The translations under genes were made by a program, and so were the position numbers. 6,711 bases of DNA from an uncultured Candidatus Altimarinota bacterium (GTDB lineage: Bacteria > Patescibacteriota > Gracilibacteria > BD1-5 > UBA6164), in contig CALHAQ010000122.1 of the NCBI GenBank assembly GCA_937931775.1, positions 1-6,711 of the forward strand, written 5' to 3'. Of this stretch, positions 1 to 6,711 are shown piece after piece (within the stretch, counting starts at the first letter, position 1; each line of letters starts with the position of its first letter). The notes beneath the pieces were generated by a model that ran no database searches, was not told the origin of the DNA, and worked only from the letters and a program-made list of their open reading frames with translations.

Positions 1-54
1 TCATCAGCTACGATGTGTTGTGGCGTTTTGCCCACCGGCGTACACCTGGCTTCG
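1..54. other. Compositionally foreign edge segment, possible assembly artefact
   Basis: By hand count about 57% of these bases are G or C, against about 30% in the next 54 bases. The frame continues into rny, but the residues encoded here (cysteine, proline and valine rich) resemble neither the membrane helix nor the coiled coil that should open RNase Y. Family-like sequence begins only around base 65-85. An assembly-end error or chimera is the simplest explanation; a divergent N-terminus is possible. Confidence 0.45.
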
Positions 55-1515
55 AAAAATACAACAAATGCAGAGTCAAAATCAGAAAAAATACTCTCCA
101 AAGCAGATAGAAAGCGGGATCATATCATAAATGATGCAAGAAAAGGTGCAGATGATATGGTACATGAAGCAAAGAAGGAATCTCATGATATTATGAGAAA
201 AGCGCAACAAGCAGAAGAGAGAATAGCAAAGACTGAAGCAAGAGTTATAGAAAGAGAAGAAAAGATAGAACAACGTCTTGATCAAATAGGGAAAAAACAA
301 GATGAAATACTTGCTCAAGAAGAAGCTCTCGTTGCAAAAAATCAGGAATTTAAAAAGAAAACAGAAGAACTTGATGGAAAACTTTCCGAGATAGCAAGAC
401 TTACTGAAGCAGAAGCAAAAGATCTCTTTTTGAAGCAAATTGGAAATAAGTATGAGGACGATGCAAAAGGACTCATAGAGAAACATAAAAAGAAAATTGA
501 TAAAGACAAAACGGAAATAGCTCGTGAGATACTTCTCAAGTCTATTCAACAATATGCAGGAGATGTTACTAGTGAAGTAACGACAACTATCATACCTATT
601 CCAAGTGATGATATTAAAGGAAAACTCATTGGGAAAGAGGGCCGAAACATTACAACATTTGAGAAAAATGCAGGAGTTTCTCTCATTATTGATGATACAC
701 CTGATAGTGTATTTATTTCAGCCTTTGATCTTTATAGAAGATATATAGCAAAAAAGTCTCTAGAAAAACTCATAGAAGATGGACGAATACAACCAGCAAG
801 AATAGAGGAGGTGGTAAAACAAACAGAATCTGAATGAGAGGTATTACTCAAAGAACTTGGAAATAAGGTTCTTGAAGAGCTCAATATACATAGTATGCCT
901 GATGAAATAGTTCCTATTATTGGAAGACTCAGATTTAGAACGAGTTATGGACAAAATATGCTAAAGCATAGTAAGGAAGTAGCTATCATAGCAGAGGCAA
1001 TAGCTCGAGAGTTATGAGTAGATCAAAAACTTGTAAGAATGTGAGGACTTCTTCATGATATAGGAAAAGCTCTTGATCATGATATAGAGGGGACACACCC
1101 AGAAATCGGAGCAAAGATCGGTCGAAAATATGGTCTTCCAGAAGAGGTGGTAGATATGATAGAGAATCATCATGGAGAACAGTTTAGTATATCTATATAT
1201 GCAGCTATAGTACAAGTTGCTGATGCTATTAGTTCAGTTCGTCCAGGAGCACGCAGAGAGGCTATAGAGCAGTATTTAAAACGTGTTCAGGAAATGGAAG
1301 CATTAGTGCAAAGCTTCTCATGAGTTGATAAAGCATATGCTCTTTCTGCTGGTCGAGAAGTGAGAGTGTTTGTAGATGCGAAAACAGTTTCTGATATGGA
1401 TGCTCAAAAAATGGCTAGCGAAATAGCTGGGAATATTGAAGCAAATCTTCAGTACCCATGAGAAGTACGAGTTTCTCTTATCAGGGAAATGAGGTGTGTA
1501 GAATATGCAAAATAA
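1..1515 (+). CDS. rny: Ribonuclease Y (5' end partial or corrupted; UGA read as Gly)
   Basis: RNase Y is a membrane-anchored endoribonuclease that initiates mRNA turnover. The frame is open from base 1 to TAA at 1513-1515. Counting from the ATG at 13 it gives 500 residues, against about 520 in Bacillus subtilis. Domain order matches the family: a long charged coiled coil (about residues 20-180), a KH domain with the GKEG loop near residue 207 (bases 631-642), then an HD domain with LLHDIGKA, metal-binding His348-Asp349 at 1054-1059. The C-terminus reads VEYAK, as in the family. Five in-frame TGAs (835, 1015, 1042, 1321, 1459) read as Gly; those at 1015, 1321 and 1459 match glycines of the B. 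subtilis protein (ELG, SxxG and YPG contexts). The expected N-terminal transmembrane helix is absent and the ATG at 13 has no ribosome binding site, so the true start is not shown. Identity is firm; the 5' end is not. Confidence 0.95.
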
Positions 1516-1535
1516 TATAATTAATATAAGAATAT

Positions 1536-2093
1536 ATGTATAACGGAAATGACCTTAAAGTAGGAAAGAAATTTATCATGGATGATATGCCATTTGAGAT
1601 TGTAACATATGCTCAGAAGGTAATGGGGAGAGGAGGAAGTATCATAAATATTAAAGCAAAGAATCTCCTGAATGGAGGAACAATCGCAAAAACGATATCT
1701 GATACAGATAAGTTTTCACCTGCCGATATTGCAACAAAAAGTTATGACTATCTTTATAATGACGGAATAAACTATATGTTTATGTCACAGGAAACATATG
1801 AACAGGTAGAGCTTCCAAAAGATAGACTTGATGGTGCTGAAATGTTTTTAAATGATGGTGATAAGGTAAAACTTCAAGAATTTAATGGAAGTCCTATCAA
1901 TATTGAATTAGATCCAAGTTGTGAGTTAGAAGTGACAGAAACTCCTCCGGGAGAGAAGGGTGATACAGCTACGGGAGGAAAAAAACCAGCTACTCTATCA
2001 ACCTGACTTGTGATACAAGTACCACTATTTATAAAGGTTTGAGATATCATAAAAGTAGATACACGGACAAAAGATTATCTTTCAAGAGCGTAA
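1536..2093 (+). CDS. efp: Elongation factor P (UGA read as Gly)
   Basis: EF-P binds between the P and E sites of the ribosome and speeds peptide bond formation at proline runs. The frame runs from ATG 1536 to TAA 2091-2093 and gives 185 residues, the normal family length, with the three beta-barrel layout. The N-terminal KOW-like domain, the middle domain with SYDYLYNDG, and the C-terminal OB domain with PPGEKGDTATGG are all recognisable. The EF-P signature spans roughly residues 149-169, and both of its invariant glycines are TGA codons (2004 and 2040). With the standard code the protein would lose its last 29 residues, including most of the signature. The loop that reaches the peptidyl-transferase centre reads MGRGG, so the tip residue is Arg32 rather than the more common lysine. 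It lies 20 nt after rny and is probably cotranscribed. No Shine-Dalgarno sequence is visible; the leader is A/T only apart from one G. Confidence 0.97.
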
Positions 2094-2111
2094 GCACTAG
2101 AGTTGCAATTT

Positions 2112-2136
2112 TTCTCATAAAACATATTATTGAGAA
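2112..2136 (+). other. Imperfect inverted repeat between efp and the lgt-like gene
   Basis: TTCTCA (2112-2117) pairs with TGAGAA (2131-2136). An inner TAA/TTA pairing extends it with one bulged T. A moderately T-rich stretch follows, but no clean T-run. It could be a weak terminator or processing site that lowers expression of the downstream genes relative to efp, or chance in A/T-rich DNA. Confidence 0.3.
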
Positions 2137-2164
2137 GAACTTATTACATTTTTAATATCGTATT

Positions 2165-2959
2165 TTGTTTCCATTTTTCGAAATATTTCCAGGAACATTT
2201 CTTTACACCTTTTGACTTGCTCTTACAAGTTGTTTTTTTCTATTTCTTTGGAATCTAAAGAGATTAGCTAAGAGGTTTGGTTATAGTTTTTCTTTCTTTA
2301 CACAGAATATAGTATGGTTTTTTATCTCTACGTTTTTCTTTTCACGTGCATTTTATGTAATTTGAAAATGGCATGATATGAAATTCATAAAGGACCTATT
2401 CCAATTTTTTATCATGAGTGAATTTAACTTCTCTCTTTTTGGAGCTATGTTTGGGTTTTGACTAGTACTAGTTATACTCACGCGACTGGAAAAAAGTAGT
2501 GTTTCGCGCTACATAGACGGAGTAGTATTATCATTTCTATTTATACTTATAGTTTGATATATATGAGCTTTATTTGGTGGACAAGTATATGGAAGAGAAA
2601 CCCTACTTGGAATCGAAATATCTTATACAAATGCATTTACTCCAGTTCCCTATCAGGTACCAGTATTCCCTCTTCCTATAGTATATACTTTCTTTAGTTT
2701 TATTATATTTAGTACTATGTATATTCTTTCACTCTTTATTCACATTAGAGGATATATAGGATATATAGGACTGATACTTTTTTGAGCGATGATTCTTATA
2801 TTTGAATCATTTAGTTGAAAGCAAGATATTCTTTCAGTTTCTAGTATATTTAATCTTCCCCAGGTATTTGCACTTATACTTATTATATGGAGCTGATATC
2901 AGTTTTCTCAAATCTTTTCAGATGATGAAAATAAGCAAACACATTTAGAAGACGCATAA
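2165..2959 (+). CDS. Lgt-like multi-pass membrane protein, catalytic residues apparently not conserved
   Basis: With TGA as Gly this is a 264-residue, strongly hydrophobic protein with about seven likely membrane segments, the size and shape of prolipoprotein diacylglyceryl transferase (Lgt). That enzyme transfers diacylglyceryl from phosphatidylglycerol to the lipobox cysteine of lipoproteins. The N-terminus FPFFEIFPG resembles the Lgt opening FPxPEIDP, and GALFGGQVYGRET lies where the Lgt signature should be. The usual HGG motif reads as LFGAMFG here, and the signature Arg, Asn and Glu appear replaced or deleted, so normal enzyme activity is doubtful. Eight TGAs (2213, 2363, 2459, 2555, 2564, 2783, 2816, 2894) read as Gly. 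An in-frame TAA at 2153 limits the start to the next few codons. TTG 2165 is chosen because it gives the family-like N-terminus; ATT 2162 is an alternative. It ends 1 nt before comEC, suggesting translational coupling. Lgt kinship is judged by eye and is moderately sure. Confidence 0.72.
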
Positions 2960-2960
2960 T

Positions 2961-4448
2961 ATGAAGGCAGTATCGAGAAATATATATTTTACTATTTTTC
3001 TCAGTTCTATCTGTGGGGGGATATTATTGTGAAATCTCACCCAGGATACTATTCTCTCACTCATCTTACTAGGAGCTTATACTCTTATTACTATTGTAAT
3101 TTATCATTATTATAGACAGATAATATACTGTCTATTTTTTATTTTTTTAGGACTTATTCTATGATTTTCTTCGAGCCACTTTCATCAGTATCAGATTTCA
3201 CAAAATACTTCGAAGTTAGACAGCTATGTATGACTCTATCATATATATGAATGAGAGGTTAAGACTCTCTATAAAAGGGACGAGTATTATGATGAATATA
3301 CAGTACGTTCGACACAAATAGGTGACATGAAGATAGACATAAATATCCAGCACCTACTTCGTCTTCCGAAGAACTTTGTACTGCATCCTGGACAAAAGAT
3401 ATCTTATAGTGGAAAGATGTATCCATTAGAAGACTTTGACGGATTTGCATATAAAAAGTTTATGCTTTCTAAGTGACTATACTTTAGTACCTCAAGCTCT
3501 TATGTGGAGACTATTTCCGATCATACATATTGATGGAGATATAGTTTATATGATAGTAGACAGAGACTTTTGACAAGAATAGAAGAGATATTTCCTCAAG
3601 AAGAATCTATCTTTCTATGAGGAATACTTTTCTGAGCCAGAGAAAATATACCCAAAGACCTGAAAGAGGATTTTAATAATTCCTGACTCACTCACTTTAT
3701 AGCCGTAAGTTGATTCAATATTACGCTTTGTGTGATATTCATCACATTTATGTTTTGATTTCTTCCACACACTATGAGGATTGTTGTAGTGAGTTTGAGC
3801 ATTATATCTTTTTCATTTTTTGTATGACTTTGAGCTCCTGTGGTGAGAGCTGCAATTATGGGAATACTCTGATATACTTTTCTCCAGTCTGGAAATACTG
3901 TAAAAAATCTAACTCTTCTTGTTTTTACTGCAGTGTGTATGACTGTTTTTAACCCACTGTCACTAAGTTATGATGTTAGTCTTCATCTCAGCTTTCTTGC
4001 AGTAATAGGGATTATGTATACACAAGAGATATTTACTAAGATATTTTCATGGGTACCAAATACTTTTGCTATAAGGGAGGCTCTAGTACTTACACTTTCA
4101 GCTCTGAGTTTTAGTATTCCAATTATGATGTTCCAGTTTGGACAAGTATCTCTTCTGGCTCCCCTTGCAAATATAGCTGTTACTTGGACTATTCCACTTG
4201 CTATGCTGGGGTGAGCTCTCACACTTATTATTGATTTTATCTCTCCATTCCTGTGAGAAGGATTATGATTTATCACCTGGATATTACTCAAATACGATAT
4301 TATGATGGTACGGTTTTTTGGAAATATTGATTGAGCATTACTTAAGGTAAATTTTTGAGCTTACTCAGTATATCTTCAGTGCCTCTATTTCATCGCTTTA
4401 GGGTATTTGCTCAGTTTATATCATCAGAAAAATAAAAAACGACTCTAG
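2961..4448 (+). CDS. comEC: ComEC/Rec2-family DNA uptake channel (UGA read as Gly)
   Basis: ComEC forms the inner-membrane channel through which single-stranded DNA enters during natural transformation. The frame runs from ATG 2961 to TAG 4446-4448 and gives 495 residues. Two or three membrane segments (about residues 8-75) are followed by a soluble DUF4131-like region (about 85-190) and then the Competence domain. Diagnostic motifs are visible: a GILFGARENIP segment (about 228-238), GLTHFIAVSGFN (about 242-253) and VVRAAIMG (about 294-301), then alternating hydrophobic helices to the end. About 19 in-frame TGAs read as Gly, including those in GLTH and VSGF. No C-terminal metallo-beta-lactamase-like domain follows, so this is the compact form. 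The start lies 1 nt after the stop of the lgt-like gene. The TAG stop overlaps the stop of the convergent gene and lies inside a terminator hairpin. Identification is firm. Confidence 0.93.
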
Positions 4449-4459
4449 GCCGTTTTTTT
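4434..4459. terminator. Bidirectional intrinsic terminator between convergent genes
   Basis: AAAAAACG (4434-4441) pairs with CGTTTTTT (4451-4458), with further inner pairing across a mismatch and a small loop. A seven-T run at 4453-4459 serves + strand transcripts and the six-A run at 4434-4439 becomes the T-tract for - strand transcripts. The loop region holds CTAG at 4445-4448, which contains the stop codons of both comEC and the HExxH gene. Confidence 0.8.
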
Positions 4460-5623
4460 AGTACTTTCACTCACTCATTCGAGAGCAAGATCCCAATCTA
4501 CTCATACATCTCATCATGATACTTCTTCTGCTTCTGCTTTGAGAGCTTCAGCTGCATCTAATTTCTTTTGCAGCATTCATTTCTCTTGAATACTTTGCGC
4601 ATCTATAAGCTGCTTCCTGATACTTTCTATAAGTTCTTGTTTTTGATGTTCTAGTTCATCTCGTTTTCAGATTCTTCTTCGAAATTTTTCTGCTTGCTGA
4701 TTTCTTCCTTTAGATGTGTTTACCGTAGTATGTATTTCTCAAAATGCCTTAAGTTTTTCTAATGCATTTGTTTTGGGAGATGAAATTTTATCTTTTAAAC
4801 CTTGAACCTTTATAGCATCATAATTTATTGCTCAATCGAGTGTTACATCTTCTATTTCTAAAAGAAATGCATCAGCGAGAGCTTCATTTATTATGAGTGA
4901 CTGTTCTTCTGTCAATTGTAACTCCTCGAGACTTTGAGATCCATCGTATCAATCTATTTCTGGAATTACAAAATTTCATTGTATCCTTAAAAATGCTGCT
5001 TCAAGTGGTCAATTATTTTTGGTATTTTGATTAAACCACTCTTCATTTTCTTTCGCATCACCTTCTGAGTGCTCGAAACTCCCCTTTAAATATTCACTCC
5101 CTTCTTTGAAAAAGAGTGTATTTGCCTGTTTAAAGTTTTCTTCTCTTCCTTCTTGAGTATAGAGCTTGTCATTTACTTTCTCAGCTCATCCTTCTCCTAC
5201 TCTCTCAGCCATTCTGTTATGTATTTTCCCTGACTGAGTTGTTTCATCATATCTTTCAGCAGTTTCTAGTCTATCTATATCTATATTATCTTCCTCTTGC
5301 ATTGATATTCTAAGAGCCTGTCAGAGCTTCTCTTCTAGAGATTTAGGGTCTTCAAGACCATATCAGAGATGTTTAGCGTGAATATGAGTAGTTTCATGAA
5401 TTGCTCACTTTATATTCTCTCAGTTCATAGAAAATTGTGTTACTATTCTTTCTAATAACTTCTTTCATTCTTCTCATAAAGCTTCTTCTAGAGTAGTATA
5501 TTCAGGAGACTCCCTAAAGCTTTCTGCAACTGCTTTTTGCTCTTCAGTTGTTTCTTGTTTTGTTTCTGCTGACCGTTGTTCAAAGTTTTCAATACTCGCA
5601 GTAGCATTTGGATCTATAGCCAT
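4445..5623 (-). CDS. Uncharacterised soluble acidic protein with HExxH zinc-protease-type motif
   Basis: I do not recognise this protein. It runs from ATG at 5623 to TAG at 4447-4445 and has 392 residues when TGA is read as Gly (about 18 TGAs, 62% of its glycines). It has no signal peptide or membrane segment and is rich in Glu and Lys. Residues 76-80 are HETTH (bases 5398-5384), preceded by hydrophobic residues and followed by more histidines (HETTHIHAKH), as in the active-site helix of zinc metallopeptidases. Residues 246-251 read NEALAD (bases 4888-4871), resembling the NEAISD helix that supplies the third zinc ligand in thermolysin-like enzymes, though the spacing is far longer than usual. 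A charged, probably coiled-coil stretch covers about 305-368, followed by a Gly/acidic tail. It lies 66 nt downstream of gatA and converges on comEC, overlapping its stop by 4 nt. The reading frame is well supported; a peptidase role is inference only. Confidence 0.85.
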
Positions 5624-5642
5624 AATATTTCTATAATAAATA

Positions 5643-5670
5643 ATCCCTTATATTGTATCATATAAGGGAT
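5643..5670. repeat. Perfect 11-bp inverted repeat upstream of the HExxH gene
   Basis: ATCCCTTATAT (5643-5653) and ATATAAGGGAT (5660-5670) are exact reverse complements around a 6-nt loop. The repeat lies in the 66-bp gap between gatA and the HExxH gene and overlaps the -10 element of a candidate promoter. On the - strand it is followed by TATTTATTATAG, which is T-rich but not a clean T-run. It may be the gatA terminator, an operator for the HExxH gene, or both. Confidence 0.6.
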
Positions 5671-5681
5671 AGTTATTGCAA
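5652..5681 (-). promoter_or_regulatory. Candidate sigma-70-type promoter of the HExxH gene
   Basis: Read on the - strand, TTGCAA (5681-5676) is followed after 18 nt by TACAAT (5657-5652), preceded by TGA as an extended -10 element. The -10 lies about 30 nt ahead of the ATG at 5623. The inverted repeat covers the -10 and part of the spacer, so a dimeric repressor could block it. In A/T-rich DNA such matches occur by chance, so confidence is modest. Confidence 0.4.
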
Positions 5682-5689
5682 ATAATCAG

Positions 5690-6711
5690 TTAGACTTGAA
5701 ATTCTTTTGGAATCATTGATTCCCCCAAGTTTACACTTGTTTCAAATATATGTGCTACTTGGAGCAGTGTTTTTTCATCCAGCCTTGCAGCGAGCATCTG
5801 TAGTCATACCGGAAGCATCTTTTTTTCACCATCCTCACTTTCCGCAAATCAGCATGGAATTGATATTCCTGGAAGACCTGCAAGAGAACCAGGTATAGTG
5901 TATGCATCTTCGAGATACATTTTGAGAGGATCATCAGAAATCTCACCAAGTTTCCATGCTACTGATGGGGCTGTTGGACCAACTATTATATCGACATCAG
6001 AAAATGCTGTTTTGAAATCTTCTATGATGAGTGTTCGAATTTGTGCAGCTTTTTTATAATACGCATCATAAAATCATGCTGAGAGTACATAACTCCCGAG
6101 TATCGATCGTCTTTGAGGCTCACCTCACAGACCTTCTCATCTGTTATGAAGATAAATTTCTTCTAGTCCATTATTTGGAAGCTCAGAGTTATGACCATAT
6201 CTAATACCATCAAGACGAGCAAGATTAGTAGTTACTTCTGCTGGACAGATAATATAATAGGCTGCAACAGCATACTTTGTCATTGGGAGAGAGATTTCTT
6301 TGATTTCTGCTCCTAAGCCCTTTAATGTTTTTATAGCTTTTTCTATTTGCTCCTTAACCCCAGTATCTAGACCTTCTTCAAAATACTCTTTTGGAACTCA
6401 GACTTTTATTCATGATAGATCTTTCTTTTCTTCTAAACTTTCTAATACTTGATCTTTTCATAGAAGAGATGAACTCTCTAGCTCATCATGACCGTTCATT
6501 ATGTCATAAAGAAATGCAGCATCTTGTACATTTCGAGTAAGTGTTCCTGGAGTATCAAGACTCGATGCCATAGGAATAACTCCAAATCGAGAATTTCTTC
6601 CATAACTTGGTTTAAATCCTACTACTCAACACATACTTGCTGGTTGACGAATAGATCACCCTGTATCTGTACCGAGAGCAGCTGGTACAAGCCCTGCTGC
6701 AACTGCGGCAG
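5690..6711 (-). CDS. gatA: Glu-tRNA(Gln)/Asp-tRNA(Asn) amidotransferase subunit A, C-terminal ~340 residues (UGA read as Gly)
   Basis: GatA is the amidase subunit of GatCAB. It releases ammonia from glutamine, and GatB uses it to convert Glu-tRNA(Gln) to Gln-tRNA(Gln) (or Asp-tRNA(Asn) to Asn-tRNA(Asn)). The gene enters from the right edge and ends at TAA 5692-5690; 339 complete codons are visible of a family length near 485. The visible part opens with AAVAAGLVPAALG and the amidase signature GTDTGGSIRQPAS. The Ser at 6655-6653 corresponds to the acyl-enzyme nucleophile (Ser178 in Staphylococcus aureus GatA). The codon just before it is TGA (6658-6656), read as the conserved Gly. The catalytic Lys and the cis-Ser lie beyond the window. 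Later family motifs include GFKPSYGR, SLDTPGTLTRNV, YYIICPAE and a C-terminal GLQM. Ten TGAs read as Gly. A hairpin 20 nt past the stop may terminate it. Confidence 0.97.

Noticed and set aside
82..552. Long open frame on the - strand across the rny coiled coil (also 342-539 and 1012-1215 on the - strand).
   Set aside because: These are antisense shadows of the A-rich RNase Y coding sequence, with low-complexity Phe/Ser/Leu content and no family features.
835..837. Apparent truncations or pseudogenes at internal TGA codons (for example rny at 835, efp at 2004).
   Set aside because: Family homology continues in the same frame on both sides of every TGA, and the genes reach full family length with TAA or TAG stops.
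1516..1521. TATAAT just upstream of efp as a promoter -10.
   Set aside because: No -35-like hexamer lies 16-18 nt upstream, and an exact match is easily expected in a gap made almost entirely of A and T. Cotranscription with rny is simpler.
2750..2768. Tandem GGATATATA repeat.
   Set aside because: Only two copies, in frame within the lgt-like gene, coding for Gly-Tyr-Ile twice. No sign of a functional DNA repeat.
3710..4291. Short open frames inside comEC on either strand (3710-3952 +, 3983-4291 -) and at 3259-3450 -.
   Set aside because: They are out-of-frame or antisense shadows. The + frame at 3933-4214 is simply a piece of ComEC between two TGA-coded glycines.
5707..5949. Open frames at 5707-5898 + and 5755-5949 -.
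   Set aside because: Both overlap gatA in other frames, and the GatA frame is strongly supported by homology.
835..6658. UGA as selenocysteine or as tryptophan (code 4).
   Set aside because: There are too many TGAs across unrelated genes for selenocysteine, and aligned positions are glycine. Tryptophan is encoded by TGG in efp-adjacent, comEC and gatA genes, and no TGA sits at a conserved Trp site that I could see.
1..6711. tRNA, rRNA, CRISPR array, insertion sequence, integrase or phage genes.
   Set aside because: Almost the whole window is covered by six protein genes, and the remaining gaps are at most 71 nt and hold no such element.

Overview
The window fits a bacterium of the candidate phyla radiation that uses genetic code 25, in which UGA encodes glycine (Gracilibacteria or Absconditabacteria/SR1). 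The base composition is AT-rich. With the standard code every long gene here looks broken. Read with TGA as glycine, the same stretches become six long, intact, mostly recognisable genes that end in TAA or TAG. Many in-frame TGAs fall on glycines that are invariant or well conserved in other bacteria: both glycines of the EF-P signature, the glycine beside the catalytic serine of GatA, and several in RNase Y and ComEC. No tRNA, rRNA, CRISPR array, insertion sequence or phage gene was seen.

Layout. The left two thirds are on the + strand and probably form one transcription unit: rny (RNase Y, 5' end missing or corrupted), efp (elongation factor P), an lgt-like membrane protein gene and comEC (DNA-uptake channel). 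The gaps are 20, 71 and 1 nt. The right third is on the - strand: gatA (Glu-tRNA(Gln) amidotransferase subunit A, entering from the right edge without its N-terminal part), then an unrecognised soluble protein gene with an HExxH zinc-protease-type motif. The two blocks converge at 4445-4448, where one CTAG palindrome supplies the TAG stop of both comEC and the HExxH gene. It sits in the loop region of a hairpin with an A-tract on one side and a T-tract on the other, suited to terminate both strands.

Biology. RNase Y starts mRNA decay, EF-P rescues ribosomes stalled on proline runs, and GatA is part of the route to Gln-tRNA(Gln). These are core RNA and translation functions. ComEC would move single-stranded DNA across the membrane, which suits a small-genome, host-dependent cell that salvages nucleic acids. 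The Lgt-like protein keeps the family shape but appears to lack the known catalytic residues, so its function is open. The HExxH protein is the least explained gene.

The first ~54 bases are clearly richer in G+C than what follows and do not encode the membrane anchor expected of RNase Y, so they may be an assembly-end artefact. All alignments were made from memory and by eye; no search was run.
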